Source of the DNA: Sthenelais limicola
Taxonomy: Eukaryota > Annelida > Polychaeta > Phyllodocida > Sigalionidae
Length of the DNA: 64,000 nucleotides
Direction of reading: 5' to 3'
Assembly (NCBI GenBank): GCA_942159475.1
Contig: OW804102.1
Location: 30,138,873 to 30,202,872 of the forward strand
Of this stretch, positions 32,994-43,262 are shown piece after piece (positions within the stretch are counted from its first letter, which is position 1; the number at the start of each line of letters is the position of its first letter). Below the pieces are notes generated by a model that saw only the letters and a list, made by a program, of their open reading frames with translations, did not search any database and had not been told where the DNA came from. The translations under genes were made by a program, and so were the position numbers.

Positions 32994-35915
32994 TTTTTTT
33001 TTTTAAAGAAATTTTATTGACTCCAGTTCCTTTGCTTACACAAGGGTAATCTCATGGTAATCATTTCAAAGAGAGTAATCAGTATCAATATATACAGTAT
33101 TTTTTAGATATTTTTAACATTAACGGTATAGTTCATGAAGTAACGATTTGCAAAAGTAATTTACCTAGATATACATACAGTGAACGAGTACATTTCAATC
33201 AAACAATCATGGTAGTGTAATTTTTTGGATTTTTTGCCTCTGCCAGGGCTACACGAATAATAAAAACAACACTTCGCGTTATATTTTTCATATTTTCTGG
33301 TTTCTACCAGTAACTATATACAGTAGCTACTATCCTAATTAGCCATACCAGTTGTCGTGGCTTTTTAAATAAGCTTTTATCGAAGCCCAATTTTTCTGCC
33401 TTACATCTCCGGGCAGGCCATTCCATAATTTGGGTCCTCTCACATGTGGTGATTTGTTTACTAATTCCAGTGCAGGCCTAATTGCCTTGATTACAGGCCC
33501 CGCGTTTTGTCTAGTTTGTCTGGGAATTATCGTTATGTTAGCAAGATCTTTTTGCTTTCTGTACATAATACCTAGTAAGGCGATATCGTATCGCTTTTTG
33601 AGCGGTTCTATACCACAGATTCTGCTCAATGTTTCACCATCTCGTTGATCATTTAAATATACAAGTTTGATGGCTCTGATTATTAGTCTCTGTAGTTTAT
33701 GTTTTAGATGTGCACTGGCGAGGGAAAGAAACAATCCTCCATACTCGAGGGACGAAAGAATATGGGATTTTACAATGGTTTTGGTCATCTCCACATTCAG
33801 ATATTTTCTGATTTTTCCTAGTAAGAGTAGCTTGCCCATCGTAGCACATTTCAGACGTACTAGGTGACTATTCATCGTTAGCTTACTATCAATTTTAAAA
33901 CCTAGGTAATCAACATTTTTCGATCTTTTTACTCTATGCCCATTCAGGTAGATATGACCCAGGGCGGCAAAGTTCACCTTTTTTAGTCTGTGACTAGTAC
34001 CTAACACTTGAATTATGCACTTTTTCTCATTGAGTTTCAGCATGTTGTCGTACATCCATTTATTGATGGAGTTGGCGGCACCCTGCGTAACTCTTATACA
34101 AGCATCAACATCATTACCGGTAACAGTACAAGCTGTGTCATCAGCGTATAACGTTAAGTTGATCGAGTGATCTGCTGAAATTAGATGTTTCGTACACAGA
34201 GGCAGGTCATTTATGTATAACAAGAATATTATGGGCCCTAAATGGCTTCCTTGGGGGACACCACAATTTATTGTAATAGGATTTGATAACGACCCATTTA
34301 GATTGGTTCTTTGCTTTCGATCCAATAAGTAGTTCATTATGATACCAATTAGGAGAGGATTTAGTTTGTAATGATGTAATTTATATCTTAAGATCTTATG
34401 ATTTATACAATTGAAAGCTTTGGAGATGTCGTAGAAGGATGCCACTGAGAGGTTACCATTATTGATACCACTTATGATCGGAGCGAAAAAGTCAAATAGA
34501 CTTATGTTTGTCGAGTGGTTAGCTCTAAAGCCACCTTGGCATTTGCTAAAGAGATTATTTAACTCCATATGGTCAACAATTGAGGAGCATACTATCTTCT
34601 CTAGTATCTTTGACATGATTGGTACCATAGCTATCGGGCGCAGATTATTAAAGCACCTTAAATCACCACCTTTCGGTATTGGCTTAATGACGTACTCCTT
34701 CCATTCCAGAGGCATCAGACCTGTTTTCACACATTTTTTTATAAGCACAGTTAGTTGTGACGACACAAGGCTTAAGAACATTTTGAGGGTCTTACTATTA
34801 ATCCATTCAAAGCCGCTACCCTTGGACGTGTCAATATTTTGTATAATGTCCTTAACTTGGCTTTCTGTAATGAGAACATTCGTAACTAGGGTTATATCAG
34901 GTTCATCTCCTAGATATTCCTTATAATTCTCTGACAGGTTATCATCTTCCTTACCGAACTTACTGTAAAATACATTCAGTGCATTAGCTGCTTCTAAACC
35001 AACTAGAGGGACACCTTCAAGCAGAAATGAGGTTGGCAGGTTTTTGGATTTATTTCCAAAGTGAGCTTTAATCTGCGTCCAAAATTTCTTACTGTTTTTG
35101 CTACAGTTGTTTAATTGGTTGCGAATCACCTCCCTCTTTTGTGCCTTTACAAGTTTGTTTATATTCCTTCTGAGTCTTACGGCTTCACGGTAGTCAGATT
35201 GAGATCTATTTTTTCTGGACCGTTTAAACAGCATATCTCTATCAGCGATCATTTTCAGTATGTTCTGGGGTAGTACCATTTTTCCCTTTCTCTTAGTTGA
35301 GATTACCTCTACCGGACTGTATTTGTCTAGATAACTCACTAAACATTTTTTCATGTTGATCCACATTACATCAGTCGGTGTTTCAATGTCACCAAAACAG
35401 AATTTATTTACAAGTGTATGTTCAAGGTTGACTCTCATATGTTCGTGATTTATATTATGATATCTTCTACCGTATCTCTTATCTAACTGTATCGGTTCTT
35501 TGTTTTTCTTTATTTGCGTGAAGGTACAAAGATGGTCCGATATGTTATAGTTTAATACACCAGAATTCATAACATGGGGATGATCAGTAAACATTACGTC
35601 TAGAAGGGTACCATTATCACTATTATATCTGGTTGGTTCATTCACCAGTGATTCCAAGCGAAAATCTGTCATCAAATTGAGCATCTCCCCTGTTTTAGGA
35701 TCAAGGTCATTGATAAGGTTAATATTAATGTCACCGCAAAGGAAAATAACATTGTTTGTTCTTCTTTTGACGGACATGAGTGTTGTTTTTAACTCAGACA
35801 GGAATAGGGCTTTATCCCCTGTTGGAGGACGATAACAGTTTAGAACACTTATACTTTGTCGTTGACCCGGTTTAACCATAATACATTGAATTTCAATGCT
35901 ACCATTACATACATA
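32994..35915 (-). mobile_element. Non-LTR retrotransposon (LINE), 5' truncated
   Basis: On the - strand the order is: truncated endonuclease, reverse transcriptase, 3' untranslated region of about 340 bases, and an A tail of 11 (T11 at 32994-33004). There is no ORF1, and the N-terminal part of the endonuclease is absent. The frame is already open at the left junction, showing a 5' truncation of the usual target-primed kind. The RT motifs resemble the CR1/L2/Jockey side of the non-LTR tree; the clade is not settled by eye. Confidence 0.9.
33339..35879 (-). CDS. LINE ORF2-type protein: partial APE endonuclease + reverse transcriptase
   Basis: The 846-codon frame is open without a stop. Residues 1-120 hold the C-terminal half of an apurinic-like endonuclease: GDIN at 49-52, LLDVMFTD near 92-99, and the SDH motif at 114-116. 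Residues about 395-590 hold the reverse transcriptase: LRPIAM, GGFRANHST at 449-457, FYDISKAFN at 482-490 with the first catalytic Asp, CGVPQGSHLGP at 539-549, and YADD at 578-581. The C-terminal 250 residues are the usual post-RT region ending KSHDNWYG. The ATG used here is only the first in a truncated frame: the frame continues about a dozen codons further 5' into the element, so the true start is lost. The RT catalytic residues look intact, but the missing 5' half makes independent mobility unlikely. The open frame implies a fairly young insertion. Confidence 0.92.
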   Translation of the reverse strand: MVKPGQRQSISVLNCYRPPTGDKALFLSELKTTLMSVKRRTNNVIFLCGDININLINDLDPKTGEMLNLMTDFRLESLVNEPTRYNSDNGTLLDVMFTDHPHVMNSGVLNYNISDHLCTFTQIKKNKEPIQLDKRYGRRYHNINHEHMRVNLEHTLVNKFCFGDIETPTDVMWINMKKCLVSYLDKYSPVEVISTKRKGKMVLPQNILKMIADRDMLFKRSRKNRSQSDYREAVRLRRNINKLVKAQKREVIRNQLNNCSKNSKKFWTQIKAHFGNKSKNLPTSFLLEGVPLVGLEAANALNVFYSKFGKEDDNLSENYKEYLGDEPDITLVTNVLITESQVKDIIQNIDTSKGSGFEWINSKTLKMFLSLVSSQLTVLIKKCVKTGLMPLEWKEYVIKPIPKGGDLRCFNNLRPIAMVPIMSKILEKIVCSSIVDHMELNNLFSKCQGGFRANHSTNISLFDFFAPIISGINNGNLSVASFYDISKAFNCINHKILRYKLHHYKLNPLLIGIIMNYLLDRKQRTNLNGSLSNPITINCGVPQGSHLGPIIFLLYINDLPLCTKHLISADHSINLTLYADDTACTVTGNDVDACIRVTQGAANSINKWMYDNMLKLNEKKCIIQVLGTSHRLKKVNFAALGHIYLNGHRVKRSKNVDYLGFKIDSKLTMNSHLVRLKCATMGKLLLLGKIRKYLNVEMTKTIVKSHILSSLEYGGLFLSLASAHLKHKLQRLIIRAIKLVYLNDQRDGETLSRICGIEPLKKRYDIALLGIMYRKQKDLANITIIPRQTRQNAGPVIKAIRPALELVNKSPHVRGPKLWNGLPGDVRQKNWASIKAYLKSHDNWYG

Positions 35916-36693
35916 CCATCATATTTGGAAAGATGAGATCAAGCAGATTCCAATGATGAGTGGTAAACTAGTAAAGTTGCAAAATATACTCTAAAGAATT
36001 ACCTGAGAAGTGAATGGATATATTTAAGACACTGTCTTGGAATTTAGTACATCTATTCATACCACGCCAAGCGGTGGATACCCTAAAAATCCCACAGAGG
36101 AAATTCCCACAAAGACTTGTGGATAAAACGCTTTCAAAAATATCATTTCTGCGGCTAGTGACTCATTGCTGTTATCATATCACATTTGTTAATATATTCA
36201 GATTTAGAGTGTGCTGCAGAATGAAACCGCAATCACCACAGAGGGCAAAAAGCTCAGTTGAGTCAAGCCTTATGGGAGACGGTCGGGGCAGTGAGGTTGG
36301 TGAGTATGGTAATTAGCAGCCACAAGATCTGAGAGTGATGGAGTGGTGGGCATGGGTGAAGGAAGTATTCAAAGGAAGGGAATGGTACTTTGGTGGGGGG
36401 TAGAAGGGTGGCATGACTATCAGGGGACTGGAAAGGTTAGGAATCCTCCTTGAAGAAGGACTCATGTCGCCCGAGACTTTGGAACCCCCAATAAACTGAG
36501 TCCCCACCAGACTCACAGCTTTCTTTGTTTTGGTTTCCCTTCAAACCACCAGAAATTAAGAATGTGTGTGTAAAAACGTTTCGACCGAACACCGGCTCCC
36601 CTATATATTTGGGAAAAGATCTATCTAAACATGTGTCAATGAAAAAAAATATGAAAATAAATTGGTAACTTTAAAAATAAAAAATGTGTATGA

Positions 36694-36803
36694 AGGGCCT
36701 AGTCCACTAAGCCGATCCCCGTGCGATTCTCTCATAATTTAGTGGAAAAGAGTCCGCTGCGGCGCAAAATCTGTTGAGAATCGGCTTTGTGGACAATGCC
36801 CCT
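36694..36803. mobile_element. Fam-A foldback MITE, copy 4
   Basis: AGGGCCTAGTCCACTAAGCC at the left and GGCTTTGTGGACAATGCCCC at the right. The arms are more diverged than in the other copies, and the flanks are TGA and TAA rather than TTA. Confidence 0.85.
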
Positions 36804-37374
36804 TAATTGTGTTATGATGTTCTAAACACTGTACTCTCCCAAATTACAAGGCCTCAGGTTAGTGTGCTGGGTTAAAGCAGACTGTTTAGTTCTGCTATAT
36901 ATAACATCAGCAGGCCCTAGATGAGCCCATTGGCAACAGCTGCATGAGTTGCCCATGATTAGAAACTATCAGAAAGGTATATATACAGATCTAATGACAA
37001 AAATTAGCCATACTGACGTAAGTGTAAATGAAGAGTCTAATAAAAGAGAGCTTTTAAAAATCAGCTGCGGTTGCAACTACAACAGCTGAGCTAAAGCTTA
37101 TTATATAGTACAATCAATGCATTATTTCTACAATGATTTCACGCCCCTTCCAGCCCCTGAGCTAACATTGGCTTCTGATCCTGCATAGGCCCACTGATGG
37201 TGTAAAGGCTCTAGATTAAGCCTGCGTTAAGCCTATAGATCTATATAAGGTGAACTAGAGCTTTCTCTCTGTGGTGGGACACTCTCACATACAAGTAACT
37301 CTCAGTTAAGATCGGTCAGATTTTTTTAATTGAACTTTTTATTCCTTTCCTTTTCAACCCATCTAAACATCAGC

Positions 37375-37915
37375 AGCTGTAGGAGGGAGGTGAACTAACC
37401 AGTCTATTCAACCCTGATACAACAATAGATTGTAGAATACTACCCAGGAATTAGTGGAAAACCATATAGATCTATAGTAGCTGAAGTAAACTTCCCGGGA
37501 ATACAACAGAAGGTGGCGACATATACTACCTCAGGAGCTAGTGAACGACCATATATATATATATATGATCTCCAGAAAATGTACGATTCGCTTTCACCAA
37601 TCTTCTCAAATAAGCCACATTTAAGACAAAAATGAGCTTAAAAATGCAGTTTAACATAACAGATATGATACTTTGAATCAATGCGATAACAAATATACTC
37701 AGATATACCCGGTATTATTCATTTTTCATCCTAATTTTGGTGAATTTCCTAATTGTGTAGAGCTGTCAATTGTACATTATCTGAAAATCTGACCCATATA
37801 TGGGTTGAACTAAACAACCTTGTCAAACATGATATAACAATAGACACAAACACCCAGGAATAGTGGAAGACCATCTATAGGAGCTAAACTGAACATTCTC
37901 ACCACATATAATCTT
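37375..37915. repeat. Relic of the 84-bp array, interrupted by Fam-C
   Basis: Blocks such as GATACAACAATAGATTGTAG, CCCAGGAATTAGTGG, CTCAGGAGCTAGTGAACGAC, GGGTTGAACTAAACAACCTT and TATAGGAGCTAAACTGAAC match the array at 18850-19365. A Fam-C element (37566-37796) splits it. Confidence 0.75.
37566..37796. mobile_element. Fam-C MITE, copy 6
   Basis: TCCAGAAAATGTACGATTCG to TGTACATTATCTGAAAATCT, with the usual inner blocks. Flanked by ATATAT on both sides. Confidence 0.85.
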
Positions 37916-37945
37916 ATTGTCTTATCCAAGCTAAACGTTTCTGCA

Positions 37946-37990
37946 ATCCCCTTTACCCCCTTTACCCCCTTAACCCCCTTTACCCCCCAC
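37946..37990. repeat. Telomere-like C-rich repeat
   Basis: CCCCTTTA units of 8-9 bases repeat about five times, ending in a C-rich run. It is short and interstitial. Confidence 0.7.
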
Positions 37991-38199
37991 CCCCGCCCCA
38001 GCAGAGGGTTATATATATATATATATGGTCGAATCCCACCAAATGACCCCAAATCGTTATTTTTTTAAGTTTATTTGTTTTCTTAGATACGTTGTGGTTA
38101 GATGGGCTATAGGTTCTAGATTGCAGAAATCATTTTTCTTTTCTTATTCTTTATTTATTTTACCACAGTGAGTCATCAAATGGATTATTGTACTAAAAG

Positions 38200-38215
38200 T
38201 GTTAGTTCCGAACGC
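38200..38215 (-). repeat. Fam-K motif, first copy (- orientation)
   Basis: TGTTAGTTCCGAACGC. It is the only copy of this orientation in the left block. Confidence 0.85.
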
Positions 38216-38528
38216 TATATCCAAATAACATATTTCCTGCTAATAATTAAACCCAATTTGGTCATATATAGCTCCATAGGTATTGGAATATCGAATAACC
38301 ATACAGGTTTTAACTTAAATAGTATAATTTAATTATCTGAATTCATATCTATACTTGCATATTATCAACATTTTAACAGTTCTTTTACTAGGTCTTCTTT
38401 CAGGTGCTGTTAAAGATTACCATATGCATGATAAAATATGGGAAAAATATGTATAGGGAGCCACAGTATCAGGCTATTTGAAGGGACAAGAATATTTTGC
38501 CTATCCCTTTTATAGGTGTCATGCCAAG

Positions 38529-38771
38529 GCGTTCGGAACTAACACCTTTTTGCGTTCGGAACTAACACATAGCGTTCGGAACTAACACCTTTTCTGCATT
38601 GTTTGTCATCAAGTATAAGCAAAGAAAGATGTTCCAATATGTTTTAAATACAGTTATATAGTGTGCTTTATGTCAGAAACATCCAATTGATGTTTTGTAA
38701 CCTCACCAGTCTGAATAATTATAGCATAATTGATAGCGTTCGGAACTAACACATAGCGTTCGGAACTAACA
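38529..38771 (+). repeat. Fam-K motif block, five + copies
   Basis: Copies start at 38529, 38552, 38572, 38736 and 38756. Each reads GCGTTCGGAACTAACA exactly. Spacing is 20-23 bp within the two clusters. Confidence 0.9.
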
Positions 38772-39084
38772 GGTGATTCTTTCTTTAGAGGGTAATTCAA
38801 TCAGAACGAAATATAATCTTTCTTCTTGATCAGGACTTACTCCTCAGGAATAAAGTAGATTAGGTTAGGTAAATAAGTGCATTATTTTTGTCTTTATAAT
38901 TTCCATTATACATTTTATAGGATTTTTGTTTCAATTCACCTATGTATATTGTTTCTTATGAAATATACGCCTGAAAAAAGTTAAACATGTTGCAAATACA
39001 ATTATATGTTGGCCCTGATGTCAATAATATCGATTGCATGGCTTGTTTCCTCATCCAATAGTTTGAGATATGGGAGAAATTAAG

Positions 39085-39100
39085 GCGTTCGGAACTAACA
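39085..39100 (+). repeat. Fam-K motif, isolated + copy
   Basis: GCGTTCGGAACTAACA, exact. Confidence 0.85.
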
Positions 39101-39278
39101 ATTTTTGTCAAATTTCCATTCAATTCACTTCTTTGGATCGACTCCATTTCATGGAATATGTGAGCATAAATATGAGCCTGAAGACAGCCAATTAGTTGTT
39201 CTTAACATACAAGACGAAATATGGATATATAACAAGCCAGACCTAGTAATGTAATCAATCATGTTAGGTTTGGGATGC

Positions 39279-39496
39279 TGTTAGGTTCCGAACCCTGTTA
39301 GGTTCCGAACGCTGTTAGGTTCCGAACGCTATATGTTATTCCTTAATAAGCATATATCTTGAATTTAGCAACACTTAACATCATTCCTATGCATTTATCA
39401 TTAATCATTTACATGTATTTGCAGCTAACATTTAGTTCCAAATACTAACATGTAGTTCCAAATGTTAGTTCCGAACGCTTGTTAGGTTCCGAACGC
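39279..39496 (-). repeat. Fam-K motif block, five - copies
   Basis: Copies start at 39279, 39296, 39313 (three abutting 17-bp units TGTTAGGTTCCGAACGC, the first ending CCC), 39463 (16-bp form) and 39480 (17-bp form). Two decayed versions (TTTAGTTCCAAATACTAAC) lie between them at about 39430-39462. Confidence 0.9.
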
Positions 39497-39823
39497 CGCA
39501 CTTTAAGCCAATATATAAATAAGAATGGTTGCTCAATGCAACCAATACATTATATTATCCTCTCCGGAATGGTTATAATAATTCACAATGAAGATATTTG
39601 ATGCTAACTTTGAAGATAACAATGATTTATTTGGGGATCAAAATGTTAGACACACTTTGTGAATAAATATCATACACCAGATATGTGCAGTAATTAGAGA
39701 AATAAGACCTATCAATTTTCTCATCAGATCCAGTAAATAGCTTCAATTTTGGGGTTAGAGTATTGTTTCTCTCCAGAACACTGAATAGCTGCATAAAGCA
39801 ATATAGGTGATCCTGGTTTGGAG

Positions 39824-40018
39824 GCGTTCGGAACTAACAGGTCTATTGGCTTTCCCTGTGTCTTTGTGGACACATATCTTAGTGGAAATTGAGCCAAAGT
39901 TGTTCAAAATCGGTGGACATTTGTATAGGGTTATGCCTAACCTCCTACTAAAGAATCCTTACTTATTTATTGTGGAAATAAAAGTGGCACTGGTTTGAAA
40001 GGCGTTCGGAACCTAACA
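39824..40018 (+). repeat. Fam-K motif, two + copies
   Basis: A 16-bp copy at 39824-39839 and a 17-bp copy, GCGTTCGGAACCTAACA, at 40002-40018. Confidence 0.85.
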
Positions 40019-40599
40019 ACTTCAATCTTGAATGGTGAAACATGAAATGTTTTAATTTCTCATTCCAGGACTATCAGAACCATGTATTTTGTCAGTCCTG
40101 TTTCGTATTCTATATTATATTAGCTACAGATTGAGCCTATTGATAGTTTAAAAACATTCATTTGAAGATCTGATATCTATACCAGAATTAAGCATTTTGG
40201 AAATAAATTAAAAACAGTGAAAAATAACAAATTTGTCTCAGGAAAAAATGAATGCTCAGATTTCAATGAAAATTTCAACATACATTCTTTATAATGTTAT
40301 CGTTCATCCCAAATCAAGAAATGAGGGATGACCTTGATGGTTTATATTTTACAGCATTCTGCAGAATAAAAACATTTTTGGGGTCATTTGGTGGGATTCG
40401 ACCATATATATATACCCCATATAGTTATATGTACCATGGAGAAGTACAGATAGGCAGTGCTCATCTATTGACCTTTCCTCTCCTCACTGTGGTGCAGTCC
40501 TGTCGTCTAATCATCCTGCACTACTGCCTCCCATTTCGTGCGAACTGTACCTAATATAGATATCAGTTGATATACCAGTCCCATCGATGTATACACATA

Positions 40600-40823
40600 T
40601 GGGTCGGATTTCCAGAAAATGCACAATCTACAGTTATACAGATCTATCAAATTCTGCTAGATTAGCGTGATAAATGATAAATACTAAGTGTATCTGAGTA
40701 TATTCTGAGTATAATCTGTCTGGTTATGTTGAATTGCATTTTAAACCTAATTTACTTCTTAAATTTGGTTTATTTGAGAGGATTGGTGAAGGCAAATTGT
40801 GCATTTTCTGAAAATCTGACCCA
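40600..40823. mobile_element. Fam-C MITE, copy 7
   Basis: TGGGTCGGATTTCCAGAAAA to GCATTTTCTGAAAATCTGAC. The middle blocks match in reverse order, so it is inverted relative to copy 8. Confidence 0.85.
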
Positions 40824-41396
40824 TATATGGTTCGGTCTTATTTTGTTTTTCCCCTCTTCATCACTATCTTAGTATGTCAGATTTAGAAAGAAATGTATGC
40901 AGCACTTTCCTTCTACTTTGGGTACTAGTATTCCCAGAGGTTTCTGATTTTGAGATGTTAGGAAGGTTCTGCATGCAAATCTATCTCAATTACGTAACCG
41001 TATCCATATTTCTTTTGCGAACTACGTCACAATTTAATATACACGAAGTAAATTTCGAGATGAAGCATTTTGTTGTTAGGCTACATTACGTTTTACCCGC
41101 CATATTTTGCTGAAAGTCTTCATCCCTTTTAACATATGTTTGTATACTAATTATAGATGCGTTTAGGTTTAGGTATAGGTTAGACTTGCTGAACCTCCCT
41201 ATTGTTTTAGTGTGTTATTATGCCATTAGTTATATCCCCTGGACAGTTGAAGGCAGGGACTAAAGAGCTTTAATGCACTGAGAGAATTATAACTGCTCTG
41301 GGAAAACATTTCATTAATCCGTTAATAATGCATGGCTTCAGTGGGCAGTTGTAGCCCAGAATCGTCCCAAGTGTGGATTAATGTGCCATTAGTATA

Positions 41397-41633
41397 TGGG
41401 TCAGATTTTCAGAAAATGTACAATTCACCTTCACCAATACTCTCAAATAACTCATATTTCAGACGAAGATAAAGTTCAAAATACAGTTCAACCTAACCAA
41501 AGAGATTGCTAGAATCAATGCAATGCCAAATATACTCGAATTTACCTAGTATTGCACAAATTGCAGTCTAATTTAGCTGAATTTACTAAATGTGTACAGC
41601 TGCCAATTGTACATTTTCTGAAATTCTGACGCA
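41397..41633. mobile_element. Fam-C MITE, copy 8 (reference copy)
   Basis: GGGTCAGATTTTCAGAAAAT..GTACAATT at the left and AATTGTACATTTTCTGAAAT..TCTGAC at the right form a 28-bp inverted repeat. The interior is AT-rich without ORF. TATA-rich flanks make the target duplication ambiguous. Confidence 0.9.
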
Positions 41634-41688
41634 TATACTGATGTCAGAAACATATACTTCTGAGAGAATACTCCACAAAGTGCTCTGT

Positions 41689-41926
41689 GGGTCAAGTTAA
41701 GAAAATGTACAACTCGCTTAGATCAATCCTCTCAAATATCCCAAATAAATACAGATTTGAAGTCCAGTGACCTATAACTGAACGGATTCTTTTAATGAAC
41801 GCAATACCAAATAATTATACTCACATATGGTTAGTGTTTTTAATTTGTTCAGTTTTATGTAGTATTTGGTAGAATTTACTAAACGTTTAAAGCTACCAAT
41901 TGTACACTTTGTGACGATCTGACCTG
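41689..41926. mobile_element. Fam-C MITE, copy 9
   Basis: GGGTCAAGTTAAGAAAATGT to TGTACACTTTGTGACGATCT. It is more diverged and lies 55 bp from copy 8. Confidence 0.8.
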
Positions 41927-41977
41927 TTATGTGAGAACTATGCATGAACACATGTATGCAGAATTATGAATGACGTA

Positions 41978-42353
41978 AAGGTGGATTCTCAGCTATTTCC
42001 TCAAACAAAATTTTACCAAATTCATTCATTCATAACTTATAGGACTGAATTCATCAATGTTCTGCTTCTATATACATGTATTTATACATGAATTTAAAGC
42101 GGAATCATCCAAGTAAAAGACCACCACCGATGCGCAATAATATGTGAAGTCTTCACAGAGAAGGATTTGGGGGGTTCTTCAAAATTAATACAAAAAAGGA
42201 CGTTTAAGAAGCCCTGTCGCAAAAACAACAGAACAAAATCCTCCAAAGGTGTGGTCAAATGACCTTTAGGTTTTTGGAAAATAATGGAACAAGAAGTAGA
42301 AAATATTCTTGACCAACGTTAGCTGCGAGTGCAGCTTTAAGTTAGACATGAAT
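41978..42353. mobile_element. Fam-F MITE, copy 4
   Basis: AAAGGTGGATTCTCAGCTAT at the left, GTTAGCTGCGAGTGCAGCTT at the right. It shares AATAATATGTGAAGTC, AGAAGGATTTGGGGGG and GGACGTTTAAGAAGCCC with the copy at 16563. Confidence 0.75.
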
Positions 42354-42879
42354 CGCAAATATATAAATAATACTATTCTATCCAGGCAACTTTGCCATTG
42401 GCATTGAAAGAAGGAAAAACAAAAATGAAAAAATGAAATTATCTCTGCAGATTATCTTAGCTGATAGAATCAAGTCCCAAGCTTATATCTATCTATAAGT
42501 TGATCAGGAGAAGAAGCATTGCCTGCAGAAACTATATTCCTCCTTCACTCACTACACAAGCTATAAACGCTGTGCTGAGTATATGGGGGATATGGCACCC
42601 TGGGGAGTGATTGTTCTAAGCAAGATAACAGTTGGTATATCCCCATACAACTTTATCTAAGCAGTAAGTACAGACATTAATGCTCCTCCAAGATTTCATC
42701 AAGATTTCATCATGTTCCTCTGCATGGCTGGAGATATCGGTTTTGTATGGGAGATTAGGTTTACGGGCAGCAAGTAATGATGCTTGTGTAATTGCCCTGA
42801 GAGTGACAATAGCTTGGAGCGACTGAGAGAGTTGGAAAACCAGACATGTATGTAGAAGGGCAAGGGATTGACTTGCAGA

Positions 42880-43262
42880 GGTAGTGAGACTATACAGTAG
42901 CAGCCCTGTGAGTGACCCTGGGGTGGGGGGGGGGGCTGAGGTAGTGAGACAATGCTGTACTAGCCCTGTGAGTGACCATGGGGGTGAGGGGACTGGGGTA
43001 GTGAGACAATACAGTAGCAGCCATGTGAGTGACCCTGGGGGGGGGGGGGGCTGAGGTAGTGAGACAATGCTGTACTAGCCCTGTGAGTGACCATGGGGGA
43101 CTGAGGTTGTGAGACAATGCTGTACTAGCCCTGTGAGTGACCATGGGGGACTGAGGTTGTGAGACAATGCTGTACTAGCCCTGTGAGTGACCCTGGGGGA
43201 CTGAGGTAGTGAGACAATGCCGTACTAGCCCTGTGAGTGACCATGGGGAAAGGGGAGCGACT
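42880..43262. repeat. Minisatellite, seven 50-60-bp units
   Basis: Each unit reads GTAGTGAGACAATGCTGTAC, TAGCCCTGTGAGTGACC, then a variable G-rich run and CTGAG. Units alternate between CTGTACTAG and CAGTAGCAG variants in the first three, and length varies through the G run. The - strand frame across it is a repeat artefact. Confidence 0.92.

Larger units (their letters stand above)
32942..36186. mobile_element. Fam-G element split by a LINE
   Basis: The left part (32942-32993: GTGATGTGTTACAGGAAAAT to GGATTTTGAGAT) and right part (from about 35916: CATCATATTTGGAAAGATGA to ATCATATCACA) together reproduce the uninterrupted copy at 20140-20552. The LINE sits at the equivalent of GAGAT|ATCATTATATTT in that copy. 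Confidence 0.8.
38027..40403. mobile_element. Fam-K: 2377-bp element with 27-bp TIRs and 14 internal motif copies
   Basis: The left terminus GGTCGAATCCCACCAAATGA (continuing CCCCAAA) is matched perfectly by the inverted right terminus, 27 of 27 bases. The flanks are (AT)n on both sides, so any target duplication is hidden. The interior is AT-rich, has no frame longer than about 65 codons, and contains fourteen copies of GCGTTCGGAACTAACA or its one-base-longer form. It appears to be a non-autonomous DNA transposon whose internal repeats may be transposase- or host-factor-binding sites. Confidence 0.8.

Noticed and set aside
34462..34926. 154-codon frame on the + strand
   Set aside because: It is the antisense shadow of the LINE reverse transcriptase frame.
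37946..37990. Interstitial telomere
   Set aside because: Only about five irregular CCCCTTTA units, not a (TTAGGG)n array.
42890..43144. 84-codon Pro/Thr/Ser repeat protein on the - strand
   Set aside because: It is a translation of the 50-60-bp minisatellite; unit lengths are not multiples of three throughout.
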